From positions 1-25,331 of the forward strand of contig JBMQEM010000085.1 of assembly GCA_049363815.1 (NCBI GenBank): a DNA stretch of 25,331 nt, in the 5' to 3' direction. Shown here one piece after another: positions 14,969 through 25,200 of this stretch (positions are counted from its first letter, which is position 1; every line of letters starts with the position of its first letter). A program made the position numbers and the translations under genes. Source of the stretch: JADKIH01 sp049363815. Its GTDB lineage: Bacteria; Bacteroidota; Bacteroidia; AKYH767-A; 2013-40CM-41-45. The notes beneath the pieces are model-generated. The model was not told the origin of the DNA and did not search any database. It was given only the letters and a program-made list of their open reading frames with translations.

Positions 14969-17182
14969 TTAAAGAATAACTAATTTTTGGGTTCTCACAT
15001 TTTTACCATCGATCTTCAATGTGCAGAAATAGATTCCGGCATTTAATTCACCGGAAGGAATTTCAATGCTATTGCTAAGGGATTTTAATGTCAAAACTTT
15101 TACAATAGATCCAATTGAATTGGTAATTGAAATGCTCGCATCACTGAATTTTCCGATTGAAGTAATGTCGTATTGGAGCAGAGCAGTAGATGAAGTTGGA
15201 TTAGGATAAATGGAGAAGTCGATGTTTTCATACAATTCATCGATGCCAATGTTGCAACCTCTGACAGATGCATATGCATTCACTTTACCATAACCCCAGT
15301 CGTTGTTCGGCAAAGAGCTGCCTGTGAAATTGTCGTTATCTGCACAATTAAGAATTGCAGTTTTTACATCCAGCCAGGTAGCGGTTGGATTTTTCTGCAA
15401 ATATAAAGCGCATATACCAGCAACCATTGGTGAAGACATTGAAGTTCCACTACTTCGTTTGTGCTTTTTACCTGCAGCTACTTTTGTCGGTTCTGTAGCA
15501 GATAAAATATTTAATTCAGATTGTGTACCTGCTGACAGGATCCATTCGCCTGTTGCAGTGATATCAGGTTTGATCCTGCCATCACGTGTAGGTCCTCTAC
15601 TGGAGAAAGAAGAAAGTTCGCCAACTTCGAGACTGGTGTCTCTTGTAATTGCGAAGTTTGCATTCGTGTAATAATTTCTGTTTATGTAGGAGCCTACTGT
15701 GATTACTTTATCGCTGCAAGTGAAACTGCTGACAATGGTTTGTTCTCCATCCGGTTTTTTATACTGACTAATAACAGGAAAGAGTGTAGAGTCGGGTAGA
15801 TTGTCAAAAACCATTTCCAGACTCCAGGCATCCATCCGGCCACTGCCAAATGTTTTAAAACTCCAAAGATATCTGCTGGTATCGTTTCCGGAAATATTCA
15901 TTGTTGAATCCGGATAGATGATGTATTCAAAAGAATATCTTCCATTGAAATAATCAGCAAACCGATAAATAGTTCCTAAACGATTCTGCCCGTCAAACAA
16001 GGTGTCAACGACCACAGTATCTAACTGAGACTGAATATTTACGAAAGGCATAGACGCAACAGAATGGTAATCCGGTTCTACTCTGTCCAGACCGATAGAG
16101 AAATTTGCATTTTCAAATTGTCCAGAATCACCCCAGGCCTGAATATAAATATAGTCGCTACTGAATTGCAGCCATGTGAAATTAGTATCTGTACTGAGAT
16201 CGTAACCTAGATGTATAGGAGCAGTTCCGGCATTTCCTGCTGAGGCAACAACTACTCTTCCCGGACCTGTAGTGATGAGATTGTCGATGTATTGTGCCTG
16301 TATATCTTTTCCATCATGCGATCCAAAATATGTTCCCAGACTAATATTGATCACTGCAGGTTCTCCCAAAGCATCTGCTTTGTCGAAAATATATTTGATA
16401 GCATCACCCAATGAACTCAGGAAATCATTATCAGGTTGATTCAGGTTTGCTTTTACAATGATCATGTCAGCCTTTGGTGCCATTCCTTTGTAATTGTTTA
16501 CGGCCAGACCATTGCCACAGGCAATACCTGCTACGTGAGTACCGTGACCGAAAGGACTATCATAATGTTGTGTTGAGGTATCGATCTGGTTTCCGACAAA
16601 TTCTTTACCGTATCCGTAAGGCTGAGGTTGAGTGAGCGGATTAATATTTACGATTGACTGATCCCATAAATATTTAATTCTGGTGTTGCCAAATTCATCT
16701 CTGAAATCCGGATGTGTGTAGTCAATTCCTTCGTCTATTATCCCTACAACCACACCGGTGCCATCGTATCCTTGTGGTAAACCGAAACCGTTCTGCACTT
16801 CAAGCGCATGATTGTTTCTCACGGCCTGGTCATTCATAGGGATGAATTTATAGTCATTACTCTCTATCCTCTGAACTTCGGCAACTTTGGCAAGTTGTTC
16901 AATTTTACCCATAGGAATTCTGATCGAAGCAATATCTCCAGCAGAATTTTTGAAAACTCCTCCGAGTTCAATTGTTTTTGACCTGATGATATCTACATTT
17001 CCTTTTACCAGAACAGAGATCTCACGCTCCTCATTATTTCCCGTTTTCAGTTTTCTTTTAAGTCCGGAATTCATTTTGGAAGAATGTGTTCTGACCTCCG
17101 ATCGATCAGTCTTTTTCACATTCTGAGCAATAACACCTGAAGTGAGAATGATAGTAATGGCAAGAAAAATTATCTTTTTCAT
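14969..17182 (-). CDS. Subtilisin-like (S8) serine protease with T9SS type A tail
   Basis: A 737-aa secreted endopeptidase. Order: signal peptide (1-19, VIA before QNV); an inhibitor-I9-like prodomain (about 52-108); S8 catalytic domain with Asp150 in GIIDEGIDYTHPDF, His213 in GHGTHVAGIACGNG, the oxyanion Asn317 in VVASAGNAG and Ser581 in SGTSMSSPMVAG; then a T9SS type A domain from IYPNPTSS (658-665) to the end. Between Asn317 and Ser581 is a large insertion (about 320-480) of beta-rich sequence, as in CspA-like subtilases, which also share the GIDYTHPDF to WDQ arrangement; that subgroup call is inference. All four key residues are present, so it should be active. A clear terminator follows it. 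The upstream spacer is shared with the divergent ettA gene. Confidence 0.94.
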   Translation of the reverse strand: MKKIIFLAITIILTSGVIAQNVKKTDRSEVRTHSSKMNSGLKRKLKTGNNEEREISVLVKGNVDIIRSKTIELGGVFKNSAGDIASIRIPMGKIEQLAKVAEVQRIESNDYKFIPMNDQAVRNNHALEVQNGFGLPQGYDGTGVVVGIIDEGIDYTHPDFRDEFGNTRIKYLWDQSIVNINPLTQPQPYGYGKEFVGNQIDTSTQHYDSPFGHGTHVAGIACGNGLAVNNYKGMAPKADMIIVKANLNQPDNDFLSSLGDAIKYIFDKADALGEPAVINISLGTYFGSHDGKDIQAQYIDNLITTGPGRVVVASAGNAGTAPIHLGYDLSTDTNFTWLQFSSDYIYIQAWGDSGQFENANFSIGLDRVEPDYHSVASMPFVNIQSQLDTVVVDTLFDGQNRLGTIYRFADYFNGRYSFEYIIYPDSTMNISGNDTSRYLWSFKTFGSGRMDAWSLEMVFDNLPDSTLFPVISQYKKPDGEQTIVSSFTCSDKVITVGSYINRNYYTNANFAITRDTSLEVGELSSFSSRGPTRDGRIKPDITATGEWILSAGTQSELNILSATEPTKVAAGKKHKRSSGTSMSSPMVAGICALYLQKNPTATWLDVKTAILNCADNDNFTGSSLPNNDWGYGKVNAYASVRGCNIGIDELYENIDFSIYPNPTSSTALLQYDITSIGKFSDASISITNSIGSIVKVLTLKSLSNSIEIPSGELNAGIYFCTLKIDGKNVRTQKLVIL

Positions 17183-17522
17183 TTTCTTAATTGAAATTTA
17201 TTTTGATTATTACTGAATATCAGCGTTTTTGTTACTCATAAAGTCTTTGAAATCTGACTGAAATGACTTGTTGAGTTGACTTAAAAAACGCTTAAAAGGC
17301 GCTGAATTCGGGTTTTTGGGACAAAGTAAAGCGATCCAACGATTTCACTCCATGAATTATACTTTTGTTTTCCGGTCGAACGAGCTCAAATTGTTTCATT
17401 TAAGACGCTTTTCATCTTCATTTTTTACCTTTTTTTAGCGACATTTGCACCCTCATTTTAAACCGGTACCGGGTCGATTGGGTACTCATTCCGGCTGAAT
17501 TTCAAATAAAATCTATAAAAGC
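17183..17522. other. 340-bp spacer between the divergent subtilase and ettA genes
   Basis: No convincing coding region or RNA gene was seen. The first 200 bases are AT-rich. TACTTTTG (17360-17367, plus) fits the -7 consensus but has no TTTG 19-21 bp upstream. The last 70 bases before ettA are richer in GC and contain the 10-bp palindrome CCGGTACCGG (17463-17472) and a CATTTGCA box (17442-17449). This is where ettA and subtilase promoters must lie, but neither is clear. Confidence 0.5.
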
Positions 17523-19199
17523 ATGGCAGACGATAAGAAGATAATTTTTTCAATGGTTAATGTAAGCAAGACTTACCCACCGCAGAAACAAGTATTAAAG
17601 AACATTTATCTTTCATTTTACTATGGTGCCAAGATCGGTATCCTGGGTTTGAATGGTGCCGGTAAATCTACCTTGATGAAGATCATTGCCGGACTTGAAA
17701 AATCCTTTACCGGTGAAGTGGTTTTTTCTCCCGGATACAGTGTTGGGTATCTTTCACAGGAACCGGAATTTGACAAGGATAAAACTGCCAGAGAAGTGGT
17801 GATGGAAGGTGCACAGAAAGTAGTTGACCTTCTCAAAGAATTCGAAGAGATCAATAATAAATTTGCTGAACCGATGGACGATGATGCAATGAATAAACTC
17901 ATTGAGCGTCAGAGTCAGGTACAGGATGCAATTGATGCTGCCAATGGCTGGGAAATCGATAATAAGATCGAAGTTGCAATGGATGCATTGCGTTGCCCTG
18001 ATCCCGAATCTAAAATTGCAACTTTGTCAGGAGGTGAAAAACGTCGTATTGCACTTTGCCGATTGCTATTACAAGAGCCGGATGTATTGTTACTGGATGA
18101 GCCTACGAATCACCTTGATGCTGAATCAGTATTGTGGCTTGAACAACATCTACAGAAATATGCAGGAACTGTTATCGCAGTAACTCACGACAGGTACTTC
18201 CTCGATAATGTCGCAGGATGGATCCTTGAACTGGACAGAGGCGAAGGAATTCCATGGAAAGGAAATTATTCGTCATGGCTTGAACAGAAATCAAACCGTT
18301 TAGCACAGGAAGAACGTACAGAGAGTAAGCGTCAGAAAACACTTCAACGTGAATTAGAGTGGGTGCGTTTATCTCCTAAAGGAAGACATACAAAATCAAA
18401 AGCACGTATCGCTGCTTATGATACAATGTTGAATCAGGATGTAAAAGAGAAAGAAGAAAAACTGGAATTATTTATTCCGCCGGGACCTCGTCTGGGTGGA
18501 GTGGTAATTGAGGCAAATAATATTTCGAAAGCCTATGGTGATCGTGTCTTATTTGAAAACCTGAGTTTCTCTTTGCCACCGGCAGGTATCGTTGGAGTTA
18601 TCGGACCCAATGGTGCCGGTAAGACAACACTTTTCAAAATGATCATGGGTCTGGAAAAGCCGGATAGTGGTGAATTCAAAGTCGGTGAAACAGTTCAGAT
18701 CGGATATGTTGATCAATCGCATGATGATCTTGTACCGGGAAAAACAGTTTATGATGTGATCTCCGGAGGTACCGATACGATGATCGTAGGAAATCAGAAA
18801 CTGAATTCAAGAGCATATGTTTCTAAATTCAATTTCAGTGGAACCGATCAAAGTAAGAAACTGGAAGTGCTTTCCGGTGGAGAACGAAACCGTGTGCATC
18901 TTGCAATCGCTTTAAAACAAGGTTCAAATGTTCTTCTTTTAGATGAGCCAACGAATGATATTGATATCAATACTCTCCGTGCTCTGGAAGAAGCTCTTGA
19001 AAATTTTGCAGGTTGTGCTGTTGTCATTTCCCACGACAGGTGGTTCCTCGATCGTATTGCTACTCATATTCTGGCTTTCGAAGGTGACTCACAAGTTTAT
19101 TTCTTTGATGGTAACTTCTCGGAATACGAAGAAAATAAAAAACAACGTCTTGGAGATGTTCAGCCGCATCGGATCAGATATCGATCGTTGGTCAGATAG
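17523..19199 (+). CDS. ettA: Energy-dependent translational throttle protein EttA (ABC-F ATPase)
   Basis: A 558-aa soluble ABC-F protein with two ATPase domains and no membrane segment. In E. coli EttA binds the ribosomal E site and gates entry into elongation according to the ATP/ADP ratio. Domain 1: Walker A GLNGAGKST (42-50), signature LSGGEKRR (about 168-175), Walker B plus LLLDEPTNHLD (about 189-199). An arm-type insertion lies at about 95-140, the interdomain linker (about 243-325) is basic and Gln-rich, and domain 2 has GPNGAGKTT (361-369), LSGGERNR (450-457) and DEPTNDID (474-481). Length equals E. coli EttA (555), and the motif KGRHTKSKARIAAYD in the linker is typical. It is followed after 151 bp by hisS on the same strand, so its upstream signals may also feed the downstream translation gene. 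Confidence 0.96.
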   Translation: MADDKKIIFSMVNVSKTYPPQKQVLKNIYLSFYYGAKIGILGLNGAGKSTLMKIIAGLEKSFTGEVVFSPGYSVGYLSQEPEFDKDKTAREVVMEGAQKVVDLLKEFEEINNKFAEPMDDDAMNKLIERQSQVQDAIDAANGWEIDNKIEVAMDALRCPDPESKIATLSGGEKRRIALCRLLLQEPDVLLLDEPTNHLDAESVLWLEQHLQKYAGTVIAVTHDRYFLDNVAGWILELDRGEGIPWKGNYSSWLEQKSNRLAQEERTESKRQKTLQRELEWVRLSPKGRHTKSKARIAAYDTMLNQDVKEKEEKLELFIPPGPRLGGVVIEANNISKAYGDRVLFENLSFSLPPAGIVGVIGPNGAGKTTLFKMIMGLEKPDSGEFKVGETVQIGYVDQSHDDLVPGKTVYDVISGGTDTMIVGNQKLNSRAYVSKFNFSGTDQSKKLEVLSGGERNRVHLAIALKQGSNVLLLDEPTNDIDINTLRALEEALENFAGCAVVISHDRWFLDRIATHILAFEGDSQVYFFDGNFSEYEENKKQRLGDVQPHRIRYRSLVR

Positions 19200-19350
19200 G
19201 TATAGCTTTATTGGTTCGGCAAAGCTGAAACCTGAAATTTTAAGGGTAATACTTACATCTTTCAGGCTGCAGATTTGATTGTGAATAATTCCCTGCCATC
19301 ATCTGTATTCATGACCGATTGATATCTATTTTAGAGGCTATATAAAAATC

Positions 19351-20703
19351 ATGTCAAAACCTAGTATACCAAAAGGCACCCGGGATTTTTCACCGGTTGA
19401 AATGCGCCGGCGGAATTATATTTTCGATACTATCAAGACGATCTACAGTCGTTATGGTTTCGAACAGATTGAAACGCCTTCTATGGAAAACCTTTCTACA
19501 TTAGAAGGTAAATACGGGGAAGAGGGAGATAAACTACTTTTTCGTATTCTGAATTCAGGTGAAGTTATTGATCAGATCAAAAAGTCGGGCGGAAATGTAA
19601 CGATGCGGGATATAGCTGAGAAAGGATTACGTTATGATCTTACAGTTCCTTTTGCGCGTTATGTGGTCATGAATCAGAATGAAATTTCATTCCCATTCAA
19701 AAGATTTCAGATCCAGCCTGTATGGAGAGCTGATCGTCCGCAGAAGGGAAGATATCGCGAATTTTTTCAATGTGATGCAGATGTAATCGGTTCTAATTCA
19801 TTGCTGAATGAAATTGAACTGATCTCCATAATCTCCGATGTATTTGAAAACCTCAATTTCGGAGTAACTATAAAATTAAATAACAGAAAAATACTTTCAG
19901 GAATTGCAGAACTGATCGGAGCATCCGATAAGATAATTGATATCACTGTTGCAATCGATAAACTGGATAAGATCGGAATTGAAAAAGTGGTTGAAGAATT
20001 GAAGATGAAGGGAATTTCTGAACGATCAATCGAACTGCTCAAACCTATCATTGATCTGAAAGGAACGAATGAAGAAAAACTCATTGTGCTTTCAAAAGTA
20101 TTATCCAACTCTGAAATTGGGAAGAAAGGGATAGAAGAAGTTCAGACAATTCTTTCCGCATCAGGTGATCATCCTGCGAGCTGCATACTGGAACTGGATA
20201 TAACTCTTGCCCGCGGATTGAATTATTATACTGGTGCGATCATTGAAGTGAAAACAAATGATACTCGTACAACTTTTACGGGTAGCATTTGCGGAGGTGG
20301 AAGGTATGACGACCTGACCGGAATTTTCGGTTTGCCGCATATGTCAGGAGTGGGGATCTCTTTCGGAGCCGACAGAATTTATGATGTACTTGAAGAGATC
20401 AATGCTTTTCCAGATTTCAGTAATGTGTCTACACGATTGATGTTTGTTAATTTTGGAAATGCTGAAGCTGCATATTGTACTTCCGTTGCTAAACAATTAC
20501 GCAAACTGAATATTAATACTGAAGTTTATCCTGATGATGCCAAAATGAAAAAACAAATGGCTTATGCGGATAAAAAAAGTATTCCATTTGTTGCTTTGGT
20601 CGGCTCTGATGAAATGAGTTCAGGAATTCTGACCATTAAAAATATGATAACGGGTGAGCAGGTCAAGGTGACTGCAGATCAGCTACCTGAATTAATTTCG
20701 TGA
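19351..20703 (+). CDS. hisS: Histidine--tRNA ligase
   Basis: A 450-aa class II aminoacyl-tRNA synthetase charging tRNA-His. Visible: N-terminal PKGTRDFSPVEMRRRNYIF, motif 2 GRYREFFQCDADVIG (133-147), the histidine-binding LARGLNYYTG (286-295), the glycine-rich CGGGRYDDL loop (about 314-322), and motif 3 around GVGISFGADRI with R342. The C-terminal 90 residues form the anticodon-binding domain. Motif 2 with QCDAD and YYTG with Gly resemble the eukaryotic/archaeal HisRS type rather than E. coli HisRS; N291 replaces the usual Asp of RGLDYY. The length is about 25 residues longer than the E. coli enzyme (424). hutH starts 18 bp after the stop, so the two are probably cotranscribed. The 151-bp upstream spacer has no clear consensus promoter. 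Confidence 0.96.
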   Translation: MSKPSIPKGTRDFSPVEMRRRNYIFDTIKTIYSRYGFEQIETPSMENLSTLEGKYGEEGDKLLFRILNSGEVIDQIKKSGGNVTMRDIAEKGLRYDLTVPFARYVVMNQNEISFPFKRFQIQPVWRADRPQKGRYREFFQCDADVIGSNSLLNEIELISIISDVFENLNFGVTIKLNNRKILSGIAELIGASDKIIDITVAIDKLDKIGIEKVVEELKMKGISERSIELLKPIIDLKGTNEEKLIVLSKVLSNSEIGKKGIEEVQTILSASGDHPASCILELDITLARGLNYYTGAIIEVKTNDTRTTFTGSICGGGRYDDLTGIFGLPHMSGVGISFGADRIYDVLEEINAFPDFSNVSTRLMFVNFGNAEAAYCTSVAKQLRKLNINTEVYPDDAKMKKQMAYADKKSIPFVALVGSDEMSSGILTIKNMITGEQVKVTADQLPELIS

Positions 20704-20721
20704 TTAAAACTATTGTAATCT

Positions 20722-22209
20722 ATGGCACAAGCTCAACATAAGATCAGTAACAAAGAACTTTCGATGAATGACATCGAAGAAATTATTTTTGAAAACAGGA
20801 AACTGGTTCTTTCCGATGATGCTAAAGCGAAGATCATAAAATGCAGGAAGTATCTTGACCGCAAATTAAAAGAATACAGCGAGCCTATATACGGTATCAA
20901 TACCGGCTTCGGTGCGCTTTACAATAAATCTGTATCAGAAAATGATCTTGGTAAACTGCAACGAAATCTAATGGTCTCACATGCATGTGGTACCGGAGAT
21001 GTTGTACCTGTTGAGATCGTCAGGCTGATGCTGCTCCTTAAGATACAGGGATTGTCATATGGCAATTCAGGAGTGCAGCTCGTGACAGTTGAACGACTTG
21101 TCGATTTTTTTAATCATAATATTTTTCCTGTTGTATATCAGCAGGGTTCCCTTGGGGCATCCGGCGACCTTGCACCGTTGGCACACCTTTGTCTGCCTTT
21201 GATAGGTGAAGGAGAAGTAATGTTTGAAGGAAAGATACAACCGTCAAAAAATGTCTTAAAGAAATTCGGATGGAAGCCGATTGAACTTCAGTCGAAAGAA
21301 GGTCTGGCTTTATTGAATGGAACCCAATTCATGGCTTCCTATGGTTTGCATTGTATTATGAATTCGTATCAGCTGGCATCGCTTTCTGATTTTGTATCAG
21401 CAATTTCCCTTGATGCATTTGATGGCCGGCAAGAGCCATTTGATAAACTGATCCACAAGATAAGACCCCATAAAGGTCAGATCGATGTTGCAGAGAACAT
21501 GCGGAATATTCTCAAAGGCAGCCAGATGATCAAGAGGCGTAAAGAACATGTTCAGGATCCGTATTCATTCCGTTGCATTCCGCAGGTTCATGGTGCTTCC
21601 CGTGATGCAATTAATTATGCGGCGGGAGTGATCCTGACAGAGATCAATTCCGTTACTGATAACCCTACAGTTTTTCCTGATGAGGACAAAGTGATCTCTG
21701 CAGGGAATTTTCATGGGCAACCTCTGGCGTTGGCAATGGATTTTCTTGCAATTGCATTGGCTGAGTTGGGAAATATTTCCGAAAGAAGAACATATTTATT
21801 AATTTCAGGTCAACGTGGATTGCCGCCATTCTTAGCCGGAAATCCGGGACTAAATTCAGGCTTCATGATCCCTCAGTATACTGCCGCATCTATTGTCAGT
21901 CAGAACAAGCAGTATTGTACTCCGGCCTCCGTTGACAGCATCGTATCAAGTAACGGTCAGGAAGATCATGTGAGTATGGGAGCGAATGCAGCTACAAAGT
22001 TATTTAAGGTAGTTCAGAATGTCTATACCATACTTGGAATTGAGTTGATGACTGCTGCTCAGGCTTTGGAATTCAGAAAACCATTGCAGAGTTCAAGAAT
22101 GATCGAAGAATTCGTTGCTGCTTACAGGAAAACTGTTCCTTTTATTGAGGAAGATGTTGTAATGTATCCTTTAATGAAGCAGAGTGAAGAATTTCTAAGG
22201 AGCTTATAA
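20722..22209 (+). CDS. hutH: Histidine ammonia-lyase
   Basis: A 495-aa cytoplasmic enzyme converting L-histidine to urocanate and ammonia, the first step of histidine breakdown. The cofactor MIO would form from Ala146-Ser147-Gly148 in QGSLGASGDLAPLAH. Residues seen in the Pseudomonas enzyme's active site are all in place: Y57 in YGINTGFG, H87 in VSHACG, N199 in LLNGTQ, Q278/Y281/R284 in VQDPYSFR, F330 in GNFHGQ, and Q413-E414 in NGQEDHVSM. The QED and SH signatures favour histidine over tyrosine or phenylalanine as substrate. The length fits the family (about 500). No hutU, hutI or hutG is in the window. It follows hisS by 18 bp, and the next gene starts 28 bp later. A general aromatic amino acid lyase remains a minor alternative. 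Confidence 0.93.
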   Translation: MAQAQHKISNKELSMNDIEEIIFENRKLVLSDDAKAKIIKCRKYLDRKLKEYSEPIYGINTGFGALYNKSVSENDLGKLQRNLMVSHACGTGDVVPVEIVRLMLLLKIQGLSYGNSGVQLVTVERLVDFFNHNIFPVVYQQGSLGASGDLAPLAHLCLPLIGEGEVMFEGKIQPSKNVLKKFGWKPIELQSKEGLALLNGTQFMASYGLHCIMNSYQLASLSDFVSAISLDAFDGRQEPFDKLIHKIRPHKGQIDVAENMRNILKGSQMIKRRKEHVQDPYSFRCIPQVHGASRDAINYAAGVILTEINSVTDNPTVFPDEDKVISAGNFHGQPLALAMDFLAIALAELGNISERRTYLLISGQRGLPPFLAGNPGLNSGFMIPQYTAASIVSQNKQYCTPASVDSIVSSNGQEDHVSMGANAATKLFKVVQNVYTILGIELMTAAQALEFRKPLQSSRMIEEFVAAYRKTVPFIEEDVVMYPLMKQSEEFLRSL

Positions 22210-22237
22210 ATAATATTGTAAAAATCAGTTTGTTCAT

Positions 22238-25200
22238 ATGAAAAGAAATTTAGTTTTCTTTTTTATACTTTTAACTTCCATACTGCATGCGCAATATTCA
22301 CGCTTGAGTACTCTGAATTTTTCTCATTTTTCTGCACGTCATAAGGAAAGTATTGAAGAGATCACTAAACTGATTGCTTCAGAATATAATTTACATCCCG
22401 ATCTCGGAATTTTTCCATTTGATACTCAGAAGAAAAATGAGTTTTGTGAATTGGTTGATAAGCGTACTTTATTTTCCAGACATTTTGTGAAAAAAGGTTC
22501 CGGTGGAAAGCAATTCATGATCCAGCAATCTTATTCGCCCATAAATTATTTTGATAAAGATGGTTGGCTGCGGGAAATAAATTACCGATTAACTCCAACG
22601 ACAAACCCTTTGGTATTTGTTTCGGATCAACAGCGTTCGCCTGTAAAGATCGATATCGGAAAACGTGAGGTTGAAGTTGCTTTTCAGGATAAAGTCCTGA
22701 AAATTGCAAAAGACATTCGGTTGATCCATGTAGATGCTTCAGGAAATGAAAACGAGATCGGACAATCGGACTGGTCAAATGTTTCTGCCGGGGATGATGG
22801 AGTAATGGTGCATAATTTTTATCCCGATGTTGACCTTGTGTTTGTAGTAAGTGAAAGTAAGATCGAAGTGGATTTTATCATCCGGAAAAAAATAAATCTC
22901 ACCGGAGGAAATCTTGTTATGCGGCAAGTATTTGATATGGATGAGAACCTGAGGATAAATTCTTTCGGAACAGGGCATGAAGCAAATCACATCATTGATA
23001 AAGAAAATAATATTTGCTTTACAATTGATAACTGTTTTGCATATTCTAATGACCAGTCGAATTCGCCTTTAGCAATTAATTCAGGGTTCAATTCCAAAGG
23101 TGAATTCAATGTATTTACTCCAGTGAGCTGGCTGAATTCTTCTGCAACTGCTTATCCGGTTATAATTGATCCCATAATTACAGCTGCAGATAGTTTACTG
23201 GCTGCATCAATCATCGGTACAAAATACAGTCCTGTTTGCTGGACGAACAGTTGCGATTATTTTCTTACTGTGCCAACGCCGGCCAATGCAACTATTACCG
23301 ATATTTCAGGGAAGTTCAGGTTCCTGACTTTGGGTGCTTGTCTGGGAAGCGACGGTGGATTTAGTATAGAGCATGCAGGATGTTCTTTTCCGTCCGGCGC
23401 TCTGCCGGTTATGACCTGTCCGGCGGCAACTAATTTCAATTGCGGCTATGACAGTATTTCTATGCCTGAACTGCTGGCATGTTTGCCAGCCTCTTCATGT
23501 GCTCCACAAAACCTGAATTTCATTTTACATTTCTATCGGTGTAACATTGATCCCGATACAAATTGTACTGGTAATTGTGTCCGGGCAAATTCAAATTGGG
23601 TCATGTATGTTTCAGGGAATACACTAGAGAATGCTTTTTTTACCCCGAGTATGCAAGTGTGTGGTGGAACAAGTGTCGATCTGGTTGTTGTGCCTCAATA
23701 TGGTATTCCGCCATATGCTTTTGCCTGGAATACATCGCCCTCGACAAATGATACACTAAGTGTGACTCCGAATGTCACTACGATCTACAGCGTCACAGTT
23801 ACGGATGCATGTGGAGCAAATTATACTGCCACTGATACGATTTCAGTTGAGCCAAATACCAACCCGGGTTTTACAATCGCACCTGTAACAGCATGTATCA
23901 ATACACCGATCAGCCTTTCGGGTAATGGAAGTTCGGCAGTCACCGATTATGACTGGGTTGTTCCTGGTAGCAATGCAGCCGGTGGAGTGATCAATGATGA
24001 TCAGAATCCGACAATCCAATATTCGCTACCCGGTAATTATGGAATAACACTAAGGTTCTTCAATGCAAATTGTCTTTATTTCGATTCGACGATCACGGTT
24101 ACCATCACTTCTCAGTCCGTTCCGGATGTAACGGTAAACAATACAGTTGCCGGACCTTTTTGTCAGGGTGATACATTGAATTTTTCAGCTACGCCTGTCA
24201 ATGGCGGGACTGCGCCAACGTATGACTGGATCGTAGATGGTGTAGTCTTACAGAGTGGGGCAGTAGATACTTTTGCAACATCTGTATTAAATAATGGATC
24301 TGTAGTACAGGTGGTGCTACATTCAAATTCATCCTGTGTTTCTTCACCAACTGATACGGCATCAACTTTTATAGCATTGAATTCAGCAGTTGTTCCTGAT
24401 GTTACGATCTCTCCGGATACTTCCGTATGTCCTGGTTCTCCGGTGACTTATACGGCTACTCCACTTAATGGTGGTACTATTCCGGTCTATCAATGGTATG
24501 TCAATGGTTCAGCAATTGCCGGTGCAACAGCTGCAACATTTACAACAACACTGAATGCCGGTGATTCTTTGATCACTGTGGAAATGAATTCCAACCTGCG
24601 ATGTGTAACCACCTCAACTGCCATTGACACTACAATAAATGTTCAGTTGCAGAATGCTGTACCGGCTTTGAATCTTAGTTCTGACGCAAGTGCTGCATTG
24701 TGTACAGGTGATACGGTTCATTTTACAGGCACATCAGTCTTTGGAGGAAATGCGCCCCTTTATCAATGGTATGTAAATGGGGTTGCTACAGGTGGGGCTT
24801 CATCAGATTCAACTTTTGTTTTTGTTGTTGGGAACGCAGTTGATTCTATAAGTGTTTTGATGACTTCTAGTCTGCCTTGCATTGTAACTAATACTGCAAC
24901 CGGGTATGAGATCCTGCAAAGCTTGATCTCTTTGATGCCTGCGGTCACAATTTCTACTGATCCTGCTGTCGTTTGTGAAGGAAATTCAACTGACTTCATT
25001 GCACAGGCACAGTATGGTGGTGTGAATCCGACGTTTGAATGGTTTGTAAACGGACAGAACAGTGGTAGCGGGAGTGTCTTTTCACCTGGACCTTTGCTTA
25101 CAGCAGACAGTGTAAGTGTTGAGATGACCTCCAGTGTTCCATGTGCCATTCAACCTGAAGTTACTGCATATTATCTGGTAAATAATTTCCCGTCACCAAT

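Noticed and set aside
19231..19266. 7-bp inverted repeat (CCTGAAA/TTTCAGG) after ettA as a terminator
   Set aside because: The loop is 22 nt and no T-run follows; too weak to call.
19327..19334. TATTTTAG as a -7 box for hisS
   Set aside because: One mismatch to the consensus and no TTTG at the required distance.
24763..25149. 128-codon minus-strand frame in the last gene
   Set aside because: Lies within the continuous plus-strand frame of the Ig-repeat protein and has no recognisable features.
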